Of a DNA stretch of 15,927 nucleotides, positions 7,004 through 13,948 are shown in pieces. Below the pieces are notes generated by a model. The model made no database searches and was not told the DNA's origin. It worked only from the letters and a program-made list of their open reading frames with translations. Source of the stretch: Bacillota bacterium (lineage in GTDB: Bacteria; Bacillota; Clostridia; Christensenellales; CAG-138). Each line of letters begins with the position of its first letter. Position 1 is the stretch's first letter. The position numbers were made by a program, and so were the translations under genes. The stretch spans positions 1 through 15,927 of the forward strand of contig JAEWYO010000030.1 in assembly GCA_023395595.1 (NCBI GenBank), read 5' to 3'.

Positions 7004-7032
7004 ATGACAGTCTAATTCTTTTACTCTATGAT
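7004..7032 (+). promoter_or_regulatory. Sigma-A-type promoter for the phospholipase-like gene
   Basis: ATGACA (7004-7009) and TATGAT (7027-7032) are 17 bases apart, each one mismatch from consensus. The promoter sits between the upstream terminator and the next gene, about 48 bases before its ATG, in AT-rich DNA. Confidence 0.65.
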
Positions 7033-7080
7033 AGACGAGAACGAAAAGAGAAACGTCTAGAAAGAAGTAAAGGAGAAGCG

Positions 7081-7770
7081 ATGAAATCTGCGTCCCACCA
7101 TGCCATGGGGCATCTGCTCTACGAAGCGCTGACCAATCAGGGCATTTTGCTCGATCAGGAACTCTTCGTGATGGGCAACCTCCTGCCGGACTACCTGCCG
7201 GAGCTGATCCTCAACCCGCACTTCACGCTGAAATGCCAGCGCGAGATCCATATATTCACCGAAGCGCTCGCGGGGCAACCCGTCACCCGCGGAGAACAGC
7301 TCCCGCCGGAATATGCCCTGCGCCTTGGCATTCTTTGCCATTACCTCACGGACTACTTCACCTTTGCGCACACGCCGGAATTCCGGCTTGGCCTCAAGGA
7401 GCACGGCGTCTACGAGCATCGGCTCAACGACTATTTCCGCGCGCACTATACGCAGCAGGAATGCACACTGCTCTCCTTTGCGTTTGCCCGCTGTGATGAC
7501 GCACGGGATGTGGTCAAGGAAGTCTACCGCCTCAAGCGCGACTATCGCGCGGAGGGCTGTACCCTTTCACGCGATGTGCAGCACGCATTTTCCGCCTGCC
7601 TTGGAGCCATGACCCAGCTAGTCGCAATCTCCGAGGAGCGCGAGGAGCACGCGCGCGCACCGAAGCGCTTTGCCCCGTTCGCGGCGGAGAAATACGCGTT
7701 TCGTGACGCGGTCTGCCGCAGAAGAATTACCCCGCGCAGGGCTTGGTGCCCCATCGCCGCCTGCGTCTAA
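7081..7770 (+). CDS. Zinc-dependent phospholipase C-like protein
   Basis: This 229-residue protein resembles the zinc-dependent phospholipase C / S1-P1 nuclease-like fold (Zn_dep_PLPC). The fold is mainly helical, with His and Asp metal ligands. Likely ligand positions are H6/H7 and H11 near the N-terminus, D37 in GNLLPD (32-37), H57, H87 and D91 in LGILCHYLTDYFTFAH (82-97), and H113 in YEHRLNDY. No signal peptide is present, so it is probably cytoplasmic. Many such proteins in Clostridia have no known substrate, and true phospholipase activity is uncertain. AAAGGAG (7069-7075) precedes ATG by 5 bases and a promoter lies upstream. The last 25 or so residues (VCRRRITPRRAWCPIAACV) look unlike the rest, with basic and low-complexity composition. 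This could be a frameshift or a natural decayed tail. It stands alone, unrelated to the neighbouring operons. Confidence 0.75.
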   Translation: MKSASHHAMGHLLYEALTNQGILLDQELFVMGNLLPDYLPELILNPHFTLKCQREIHIFTEALAGQPVTRGEQLPPEYALRLGILCHYLTDYFTFAHTPEFRLGLKEHGVYEHRLNDYFRAHYTQQECTLLSFAFARCDDARDVVKEVYRLKRDYRAEGCTLSRDVQHAFSACLGAMTQLVAISEEREEHARAPKRFAPFAAEKYAFRDAVCRRRITPRRAWCPIAACV

Positions 7771-7790
7771 CCCAACAACGCTCTTTCCTC

Positions 7791-7808
7791 CTGGCGCAAT
7801 TGTGCCAG
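7791..7808. other. Perfectly placed 7-bp inverted repeat (CTGGCGC/GTGCCAG)
   Basis: CTGGCGC (7791-7797) pairs with GTGCCAG (7802-7808) around AATT, with one G-U pair. It begins 20 bases after the phospholipase-like gene stop. There is no T-tract, so it is not a classic terminator by itself, but it may stabilise the 3' end. Confidence 0.5.
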
Positions 7809-7827
7809 CGTCGCATGCCGTCCTGTA

Positions 7828-7850
7828 AAACCGCAGGGCGGTTTATTCAT
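7828..7850 (+). terminator. Probable terminator before the arginine cluster
   Basis: AAACCGC (7828-7834) pairs with GCGGTTT (7838-7844) around AGG, followed by ATTCATTTTAT. The stem is short and the T-tract is interrupted, so strength is uncertain. It separates the phospholipase-like gene from argG. Confidence 0.5.
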
Positions 7851-7889
7851 TTTATACTCTGAAAATCCCCTTACCACGCGGCGTTCATA

Positions 7890-7921
7890 TGAATAATATG
7901 CATATCATTGCATATTATTCA
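7890..7921. promoter_or_regulatory. Perfect 13-bp inverted repeat, candidate ArgR/AhrC operator
   Basis: TGAATAATATGCA (7890-7902) and TGCATATTATTCA (7909-7921) are exact reverse complements separated by TATCAT. Each arm carries a TGAAT or ATTCA half-site as in the ARG box consensus TGAATwwwwATTCA, with AT-rich centres. The element lies about 60 bases upstream of the argG -35 box. A further ATTCA half-site (TATATGCAATTCAC, 8011-8024) lies at the expected transcription start. Arginine repressors bind paired boxes upstream and near the start of arg operons in Bacillus and relatives, so repression of the cluster by arginine is likely. This reading rests on site similarity and context. Confidence 0.65.
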
Positions 7922-7945
7922 GGCCAATTTGCTTTATCGCGGTAT

Positions 7946-7968
7946 ATTGTCAAATAAGTCCTGACAAT
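7946..7968. promoter_or_regulatory. 7-bp inverted repeat upstream of the argG promoter
   Basis: ATTGTCA (7946-7952) and TGACAAT (7962-7968) are exact reverse complements with a 9-base spacer. The element lies between the larger inverted repeat and the -35 box. It could be a second operator of a different protein. No regulator is assigned. Confidence 0.35.
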
Positions 7969-7982
7969 TTCAAAAATACCTC

Positions 7983-8011
7983 TTGACTATTTATGCTATT
8001 TTTATTAATAT
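7983..8011 (+). promoter_or_regulatory. Sigma-A-type promoter of the arginine cluster
   Basis: TTGACT (7983-7988) and TAATAT (8006-8011) are separated by 17 bases, close to consensus. The implied transcription start near 8018 leaves a leader of about 25 bases with GGAGG before argG. No riboswitch or T-box fits in that space, which favours control by a DNA-binding repressor. Confidence 0.75.
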
Positions 8012-8042
8012 ATATGCAATTCACCAATTGGAGGCAGATACC

Positions 8043-9290
8043 ATGTCGAACATCAAAAAAATCGTTTTAGCCTATTCCGGTGGGCTGGATACATCCGTCA
8101 TCATCCCGTGGCTCAAGGAAAACTACCCCGGCTGCGAAGTCATCGCCGTCGCGGGAGACGTCGGTCAGGGTATGGGCGAGCTGGACGGTCTGGAAGAAAA
8201 AGCCCTCAAGACGGGCGCTTCCAAGCTCTATGTCGAAGACCTCACCAATGAGTTTGTGGACGATTTCATCGTGCCGACGCTCAAGGCCGGCGCGATCTAT
8301 GAAGAATATCTCCTTGGCACCTCGTTTGCCCGCCCCGTGATCGCCCAGCGCATCGCCGAGATCGCCCTCAAAGAAGGCGCGGACGCAATTGCCCACGGCT
8401 GCACCGGCAAGGGCAACGATCAGGTTCGCTTCGAGCTTGCCATCAAGCACTTTGCGCCGAACATGAAAATCATCGCCCCTTGGCGCGAATGGGAGCTCAA
8501 GAGCCGCGAGGATGAGATCAACTACGCCGAAGCGCACAACATTCCGCTCAAAATCAGCCGCGAGACCAACTATTCCAAGGACAAGAACCTCTGGCATCTC
8601 TCGCACGAGGGTCTGGATCTGGAAGACCCGGCGAACGAGCCGCTCTATCAAAAAGAAGGCTTCCTCGAAATGGGTGTTTGCCCCGAGCTTGCGCCGGACA
8701 AACCCACCTATGTGACCATCGGGTTTGACAAGGGCGTTCCCGTCTCGCTCGACGGCAAGAAGATGAGCACGAAGAGCATCATCTTAGCGCTCAACGAAAT
8801 CGGCGGTGCAAACGGAATCGGGCTGCTGGACATCGTGGAAAACCGCCTCGTCGGTATCAAATGCCGCGGCGTCTACGAAACCCCCGGCGGTACGATCCTC
8901 TACAAAGCGCACGAAGCGTTGGAGACCATCACGCTGGACAAACTCACCGCGCACAAGAAGGCAGAGCTTGCCATCACGTATGCCGAGCTGGTCTACAACG
9001 GTCTCTGGTTCTCCCCGCTGCGCGAGGCGCTGGCCGCGTTTGTGGACAAAACGCAGGAGAACGTCACGGGTACCGTGAAGCTCAAGCTTTATAAGGGCAA
9101 CATCATCAAAGCGGCGATCGAGAGCCCGTACAGCCTCTATTCGGAAGCCATCGCCACCTTCGGCGAGAGCGACTACAACCAGAAGGACGCGGAAGGGTTC
9201 ATCAACCTCTACGGTCTGCCCACCAAAGTCAACGCCATGGTGCAGGCAAAAAACAAGAAGAAATCGATCTTGTCCGACCTGTTCAAATAA
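8043..9290 (+). CDS. argG: Argininosuccinate synthase
   Basis: ArgG joins citrulline and aspartate with ATP to give argininosuccinate, the penultimate step of arginine synthesis in the cytoplasm. The 415-residue protein begins MSNIKKIVLAYSGGLDTSV, with the ATP-pyrophosphatase loop SGGLDTS at 12-18. Other family signatures are LLGTSFARPVIAQ and HGCTGKGNDQVRFE. Length is normal for the family. The start at 8043 is supported by GGAGG at 8030-8034, 8 bases upstream. The frame is open further back to 7983, but that overlaps the promoter. The C-terminus ends with a basic tail (KNKKKSILSDLFK). It is the first gene of the arginine cluster, so the last two pathway enzymes are encoded first. Confidence 0.97.
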   Translation: MSNIKKIVLAYSGGLDTSVIIPWLKENYPGCEVIAVAGDVGQGMGELDGLEEKALKTGASKLYVEDLTNEFVDDFIVPTLKAGAIYEEYLLGTSFARPVIAQRIAEIALKEGADAIAHGCTGKGNDQVRFELAIKHFAPNMKIIAPWREWELKSREDEINYAEAHNIPLKISRETNYSKDKNLWHLSHEGLDLEDPANEPLYQKEGFLEMGVCPELAPDKPTYVTIGFDKGVPVSLDGKKMSTKSIILALNEIGGANGIGLLDIVENRLVGIKCRGVYETPGGTILYKAHEALETITLDKLTAHKKAELAITYAELVYNGLWFSPLREALAAFVDKTQENVTGTVKLKLYKGNIIKAAIESPYSLYSEAIATFGESDYNQKDAEGFINLYGLPTKVNAMVQAKNKKKSILSDLFK

Positions 9291-9328
9291 GACAAGCGGC
9301 AAATCATCAAGACAACCGAGCAACGCGA

Positions 9329-9351
9329 AGCGCCCGCCTCCGGCGGGCGCT
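9329..9351. other. Perfect 10-bp stem-loop between argG and argH
   Basis: AGCGCCCGCC (9329-9338) pairs exactly with GGCGGGCGCT (9342-9351) around TCC. No T-tract follows, so full termination is unlikely. An intercistronic hairpin this stable could partly reduce transcription into argH or protect the argG end of the message from 3' exonucleases. Confidence 0.6.
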
Positions 9352-9421
9352 CGTTCCCAAAAGACGCTTCCCGTACGCAAGAAAAACGGGAATGCAACCG
9401 ACGCAAACGAGGGTGAGCAAC

Positions 9422-10798
9422 ATGGAAAAACTCTGGGCAGGCAGAACAACGGGCGCAAACGCCGCGCTTGCGGACGCGTTCAACCGCTCCATCGCGTTTG
9501 ACGCGCGCATGGCGGAGGAGGACATCACCGGCAGCATGGCGCATGCGGCAATGCTTGCCGCAACCGGCATCGTCTCGCAGGTGAGCGTAGACAACATCCT
9601 CGCCGGGCTTGAGGGAATCCTCAACGACCTCAAGTGCGGCATCATCGCGATTGACCCGCTGGCCGAGGACATCCATTCGTTTGTGGAATTTGAACTCACC
9701 CGCCGCATCGGCGACGACGGCAAGAAGCTGCACACCGCCAGAAGCCGGAACGACCAGGTTGCGCTTGACCTCCGGCTGACACTCAAAAAAGAGATTGCCG
9801 AGCTGGTATCGCTCACCCAATCGCTGATTGCAGCGATTGCAGACGTAGCCGAGCAGCACAAGGCGACGGTGATGCCGGGCTATACCCACCTGCAACGCGC
9901 CCAACCCGTCACCTTCGGGCACTGGATTTTAGCCTATGCGTTCATGCTCTCGCGGGACATCAGCCGACTGAACAACGCGCAAGAGAACATGAATTTCTCT
10001 CCCCTTGGTGCATGTGCGTTTGCGGGAACGACCTATCCAATCGACCGCGGCATGACAGCAAAGTCGCTCGGCTTTGCGGCGGCGCTGCCAAATTCCGTAG
10101 ACGCGGTGGCAGATCGCGACTTTTGCGTGGAGCTCGCCTCGGCACTCAGCATGCTCATGACGCATCTTTCCCGCTTCTCGGAGGAGATCATCCTCTGGAC
10201 GAGCTGGGAGTTCCGGTTTGTGGAGCTTTCGGACGCGTTTTCCACCGGCAGCTCAATCATGCCGCAGAAGAAGAATAGCGACATGGCGGAGCTGGTGCGC
10301 GGCAAAACGGGGCGCGTGTTCGGCGACCTGATCACACTGCTGACCATGATGAAGGGTCTTCCGCTTGCCTACAACAAGGACTTGCAGGAGGACAAGGAAG
10401 CGATCTTTGACGCGATCGACACCGCCAAGATGTGTCTTGCGGTATTCGCGCCGATGATTGCGACCATGACCGTCAAGCCGGAGAATATGCGAAAAGCCGC
10501 AGCGGAAGGCTTCATCAATGCCACGGACGCGGCGGACTACCTCGTGAAAAAAAGCATGCCGTTTCGCACGGCGTACAAGATCACAGGACAGCTCGTTGCC
10601 CACTGCATCGCAACCCGCCAGACGCTCGAAACCCTGCCGCTGGGCGAGTATCAGAGCATGAGCGAACTCTTTGGAGACGATATTTACGAGGCGGTCAACC
10701 TCGACACCTGCGTCAAGAGCCGGATTTCCGAAGGAGGCACCTCGCCGGAATCGGTCACCGCGCAGATACAGATTATTCGGAAGACGGTGTTAGCATGA
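9422..10798 (+). CDS. argH: Argininosuccinate lyase
   Basis: ArgH splits argininosuccinate into arginine and fumarate, the last step of the pathway. It is a fumarase/aspartase-superfamily homotetramer in the cytoplasm. The 458-residue length is standard. The superfamily signature loop is GSSIMPQKKNSD (276-287), which carries the catalytic Ser. MPGYTHLQRAQPVTFGHW holds the conserved His region, and TARSRNDQVALDLRL is typical of this branch. The start at 9422 (MEKLWAGRTTG) aligns with the usual N-terminus and has GAGGGTGAG upstream. An in-frame ATG at 9392 lacks a ribosome binding site. The stop codon overlaps the argC start (ATGA). Confidence 0.97.
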   Translation: MEKLWAGRTTGANAALADAFNRSIAFDARMAEEDITGSMAHAAMLAATGIVSQVSVDNILAGLEGILNDLKCGIIAIDPLAEDIHSFVEFELTRRIGDDGKKLHTARSRNDQVALDLRLTLKKEIAELVSLTQSLIAAIADVAEQHKATVMPGYTHLQRAQPVTFGHWILAYAFMLSRDISRLNNAQENMNFSPLGACAFAGTTYPIDRGMTAKSLGFAAALPNSVDAVADRDFCVELASALSMLMTHLSRFSEEIILWTSWEFRFVELSDAFSTGSSIMPQKKNSDMAELVRGKTGRVFGDLITLLTMMKGLPLAYNKDLQEDKEAIFDAIDTAKMCLAVFAPMIATMTVKPENMRKAAAEGFINATDAADYLVKKSMPFRTAYKITGQLVAHCIATRQTLETLPLGEYQSMSELFGDDIYEAVNLDTCVKSRISEGGTSPESVTAQIQIIRKTVLA

Positions 10799-11733
10799 CA
10801 AAGATTTTTATCGACGGCAAAGAAGGAACCACGGGATTGCGGATCTATGACCGCCTGTCCCAGCGCACGGATTTGGAACTGCTCACCCTGCCGGAACGGG
10901 AACGCAAAAATCCCGAACTGCGAAGGGAGCTGCTCAACCGTTGCGATGTGGCGATTCTCTGCCTGCCGGAGGATGCGGCCATCGAAGCCTGCGAGATGGT
11001 CACCGAGCCGCATGTGCGCATCATCGACCCTTCCACCGCGCACCGCATCAGCAAAGGCTGGGTCTACGGCCTGCCGGAAGCTTGGGATGGCGGGTTTGAT
11101 CAGCTCGACGGCGCCACCCGCGTGAGTGTGCCCGGCTGCCACGCAAGCGGGTTTCTCGCGCTGACCGCGCCCCTGATCGCAAGCGGCATCCTGAGAAAAG
11201 ACGCGCTCGTGAGCTGCACCTCACTCACCGGATACAGCGGCGGCGGACACAAGATGATTGCGCAATATGAATCCGACTATCGCGACGTGCTGCTCAAATC
11301 CCCGCGCCTCTACGCGCTGGGTCAACAGCACAAGCACCTCAAGGAAATGCAGCACTACAGCGGGCTTAGCACCGCGCCGGCGTTTTTCCCCGTCGTTGCG
11401 GACTATTTCAACGGCATGCTCACGATCATTTCCGTGTTTCGCGAGCAGCTCGCCGATGGCTACGGGGTCAGCGACATCCGCGACCTCTACCGCGCGCGAT
11501 ACGCGGGGCCCATGGTGCGCTACTGCGAGGCGATGGACGAGCACGGCTATCTCGCTAGCGGCAAGCTCAAAGACCTCGACGGCATGGACGTCTCCGTCGC
11601 CGGAAACGACGAGCGCATCACCCTGCTGGCCCGCTTTGACAACCTCGGCAAGGGCGCCAGCGGCGCCGCGATTCAACTCATGAACATCCTCATCGGTGCC
11701 GATCCCTACGCGGGCTTGACGCTGGGTAAATAA
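10795..11733 (+). CDS. argC: N-acetyl-gamma-glutamyl-phosphate reductase, short (type 2) form
   Basis: ArgC reduces N-acetylglutamyl phosphate to the semialdehyde using NADPH, the third step towards ornithine. At 312 residues and with motifs STAHRISKGWVYGLPE and PGCHASGFL it matches the short ArgC type rather than the longer E. coli/Bacillus form with NPGCYPT. C115 in PGCHAS is the catalytic Cys. FIDGKEGTTGLRIYDRL is the N-terminal nucleotide-binding loop. The start codon overlaps the argH stop (ATGA at 10795-10798), with only a weak GGAAG upstream, so translation is probably coupled to argH. A 6-bp hairpin follows in the gap before argJ. Confidence 0.95.
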   Translation: MTKIFIDGKEGTTGLRIYDRLSQRTDLELLTLPERERKNPELRRELLNRCDVAILCLPEDAAIEACEMVTEPHVRIIDPSTAHRISKGWVYGLPEAWDGGFDQLDGATRVSVPGCHASGFLALTAPLIASGILRKDALVSCTSLTGYSGGGHKMIAQYESDYRDVLLKSPRLYALGQQHKHLKEMQHYSGLSTAPAFFPVVADYFNGMLTIISVFREQLADGYGVSDIRDLYRARYAGPMVRYCEAMDEHGYLASGKLKDLDGMDVSVAGNDERITLLARFDNLGKGASGAAIQLMNILIGADPYAGLTLGK

Positions 11734-11738
11734 CAACC

Positions 11739-11757
11739 GCGCCTAGGAGCGAGGCGC
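11739..11757. other. Small intercistronic hairpin between argC and argJ
   Basis: GCGCCT (11739-11744) and AGGCGC (11752-11757) are exact complements with a 7-base loop AGGAGCG. It lies just before the argJ ribosome binding site (GGAAAGGGA). It is short and may be chance, but the loop itself contains AGGAG and the stem could influence argJ translation. Confidence 0.35.
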
Positions 11758-11774
11758 TGGAAAGGGACAAGATT

Positions 11775-12986
11775 ATGAAACAGATTGACGGCGGCGTTTG
11801 CGCCGCGAAGGGATACCAAGCCGCAGGGGTATATTGCGGCATCCGTAAAAACAAGAGCAAAAAAGACCTCGCATTAATCTATAGCGAAACCAAAGCCGCC
11901 TGCGCCTGCGTCTATACACAAAACCTCGTCAAAGGCGCGCCGATACTCGTCACAAAGGCAAACGTTGCCGACGGCTATGCCCAGGCGATCATCTGCAACA
12001 GCGGCAACGCCAACACCTGCAACGCAAACGGCGTTGAAATCGCGACGCAGATGTGCGACCTACTGGGCAGCGCGCTGAAGATTTCCGCGAGCGACATCGT
12101 GGTTGCGTCCACGGGCGTAATCGGAAAACCGCTGGACATCGAACCCATTGCAAGCGGCATCGCGCCGCTGATTGCCGCCCTTGGCGACGACAGCAACGCG
12201 GCAGCGGAAGCCATCATGACCACCGATCTTGCCAAGAAAGAGATCGCGTTTGCGTTTGAAATCGGCGGCAAAACCTGCCACATAGGCGGAATCTCCAAAG
12301 GAAGCGGTATGATTCAGCCGAACATGGCGACCATGCTGGGATTCATCACCACCGATACCGCAATCTCCCCCGCGATGCTGCAAAAAGCGCTGAGCGCGGA
12401 TATTCTGGACAGCTTCAACATGGTCAGTGTGGACGGGGACACCTCCACCAACGACATGGTCACGCTGCTTGCAAACGGCATGGCGGGCAACACCGAGATC
12501 ACAAGCACGGGCGCAGACTACGAGGCGTTCTGCGCCGCGCTGTCTGCCGTCACGCAATATCTCTCCCGCGCAATTGCGGCGGATGGCGAGGGCGCAACCA
12601 AGCTCATCGTCTGCAAGCTCACGGGAGCCAGCGACAAAGCCGCCGCCGTAAAGCTGAGTAAATCCGTCATCAATTCGCCGCTGGTGAAATGCGCAATGTT
12701 CGGCGCGGACGCAAACTGGGGTCGCGTACTCTGCGCGCTGGGCTATGCGGGCGTGCCGACGGACGTGAACCAGGTGGGCGTTTCGTTTTCCTCGCTTGCG
12801 GGGCAAATCACAGTTTGCCAAAATGGCATGGGCGTGGACTTCTCCGAAGAGCTGGCAAAAACCGTGCTCAGCGAAAAAGAGATCACGATCTCGGTCACGC
12901 TGGGCGACGGAGATGCTTCCGCCACGGCTTATGGCTGCGATTTGACCTATGACTACGTGAAGATCAACGGAGACTACCGTACATGA
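11775..12986 (+). CDS. argJ: Glutamate N-acetyltransferase / amino-acid acetyltransferase
   Basis: ArgJ moves the acetyl group from N-acetylornithine to glutamate, releasing ornithine and regenerating acetylglutamate. Many bacterial forms can also use acetyl-CoA. The 403-residue precursor has the self-cleavage motif KGSGMIQPNMATML (175-188). Cleavage is expected between A185 and T186, the new N-terminal Thr being the nucleophile, to give alpha and beta chains. STGVIGKPL (112-120) and GADANWGRVLCALGY are further family signatures. Length is normal. GGAAAGGGA lies about 7 bases before ATG. The stop codon overlaps the start of an 18-codon ORF (ATGA). The presence of ArgJ indicates the acetyl-recycling version of the pathway, in which argA and argE are not strictly needed; neither is seen in this window. 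Confidence 0.97.
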   Translation: MKQIDGGVCAAKGYQAAGVYCGIRKNKSKKDLALIYSETKAACACVYTQNLVKGAPILVTKANVADGYAQAIICNSGNANTCNANGVEIATQMCDLLGSALKISASDIVVASTGVIGKPLDIEPIASGIAPLIAALGDDSNAAAEAIMTTDLAKKEIAFAFEIGGKTCHIGGISKGSGMIQPNMATMLGFITTDTAISPAMLQKALSADILDSFNMVSVDGDTSTNDMVTLLANGMAGNTEITSTGADYEAFCAALSAVTQYLSRAIAADGEGATKLIVCKLTGASDKAAAVKLSKSVINSPLVKCAMFGADANWGRVLCALGYAGVPTDVNQVGVSFSSLAGQITVCQNGMGVDFSEELAKTVLSEKEITISVTLGDGDASATAYGCDLTYDYVKINGDYRT

Positions 12987-13039
12987 GCCAAGATTTTTTG
13001 CACAACGATGCAACATCTTGTGGAGGCTGCTGCGTATGA
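12983..13039 (+). CDS. Tiny Cys-rich ORF between argJ and argB (18 residues)
   Basis: The sequence is MSQDFLHNDATSCGGCCV, too short for routine gene calling. Its ATG overlaps the argJ stop (ATGA at 12983-12986) and its stop TGA overlaps the argB ATG (ATGA at 13036-13039). It is therefore linked to both neighbours. GGAG at 12969-12972 lies 10 bases upstream of its start. The argB ribosome binding site GGAGG (13022-13026) lies inside it, in the codons for the Cys-Gly-Gly segment. Three Cys in CGGCC suggest a metal- or thiol-reactive tail or a substrate for modification; this is inference. The alternative is a coupling device that simply brings ribosomes to argB, with no functional peptide. Whether it is conserved is the key unknown. 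Confidence 0.6.
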   Translation: MSQDFLHNDATSCGGCCV

Positions 13040-13890
13040 CAATCGATATTAACAATCGGGCGGAAGTGCTCATTCAGGCGTTGCCCTACATTCAGAATTA
13101 CTATGGCAAGACCGTCGTGGTCAAATACGGCGGCAGTGCCATGGAGGACGAAGCGCTCAAGAAAGCGGTCATGGGCGACGTGGTACTGCTCACCCTCGTC
13201 GGGGTCAAGATCGTGCTCGTGCACGGCGGCGGCCCGGAGATCAGCGCAACGCTCAAAAAACTCGGCAAAGAAAGCGTGTTCGTCGGCGGCCTCCGCGTGA
13301 CGGACAAAGAGACGGTCGAGGTCGCGCAGATGGTCCTCGCAGGCAAGGTCAACAAAGGCCTTGTAAACCTGATCCAAAACGTCGGCGGCAGAGCGGTTGG
13401 CATCAGCGGCATGGACGGGCACTTGATCGAGGCACAGATGCTCGACGAAAAGCTGGGTTACGTAGGCGAGATCGTCGCCATCCACCCCGAACCCATCAAA
13501 GACCTACTGGAGAAGGGCTATATCCCCGTCGTCTCCACCATCGGCTGCGACAAAGCGGGCAACGCCTACAACATCAACGCGGACACCGCCGCGGCGTATA
13601 TCGCGGGCGCGCTACAAGCTGAGAGCCTCATCAACATGACGGACACCAAGGGCGTTTTGCAGGACGCAACCGACCCGCAGAGCCTGATTCCCCGCCTGTC
13701 GCTTGCCGAAATCCCGAAGTTGCAGGAAAGCGGCGTGATCACCGGCGGCATGATTCCCAAACTCGAATGCTGCGCCCACGCGGTGGAAAAAGGCGCGAAT
13801 CGCGCGTTTATCATCGACGGACGTGTGCCGCACGCAATCCTGATCGAGATGCTCACCGACGAGGGCATCGGCACCATGGTGACCGCGTAA
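13036..13890 (+). CDS. argB: Acetylglutamate kinase
   Basis: ArgB phosphorylates N-acetylglutamate with ATP, the second and usually rate-controlling step. The 284-residue protein has the amino-acid kinase motifs VVKYGGSAM (28-36, with K30), VHGGGPEIS (62-70) and MTDTKGV near the nucleotide site. An N-terminal helix segment, RAEVLIQALPYIQNYYGK (8-25), precedes the core. That helix is characteristic of arginine-inhibited hexameric kinases from organisms using the ArgJ cycle, so feedback inhibition by arginine is likely. GGAGG (13022-13026) lies 9 bases before ATG. The frame is open to a TTG at 13018, but that would place the ribosome binding site inside the gene. The start overlaps the stop of the 18-codon ORF. 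Confidence 0.96.
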   Translation: MTIDINNRAEVLIQALPYIQNYYGKTVVVKYGGSAMEDEALKKAVMGDVVLLTLVGVKIVLVHGGGPEISATLKKLGKESVFVGGLRVTDKETVEVAQMVLAGKVNKGLVNLIQNVGGRAVGISGMDGHLIEAQMLDEKLGYVGEIVAIHPEPIKDLLEKGYIPVVSTIGCDKAGNAYNINADTAAAYIAGALQAESLINMTDTKGVLQDATDPQSLIPRLSLAEIPKLQESGVITGGMIPKLECCAHAVEKGANRAFIIDGRVPHAILIEMLTDEGIGTMVTA

Positions 13891-13948
13891 TCCAGCCGCA
13901 AAAACGCGAGGGTCGCAAAAAGCACTGTCGCTCCAAGGAGGAAACAAC

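Noticed and set aside
13018..13035. TTG 13018 as the start of argB
   Set aside because: It would put the GGAGG ribosome binding site inside the gene and add residues not typical of the family; ATG 13036 is correctly spaced.
12060..13073. 337-codon open frame on the - strand opposite argJ
   Set aside because: It is a shadow of GC-rich coding sequence; the + strand argJ is unmistakable and the antisense reading has a composition rich in Arg, His and Ala with no motif.
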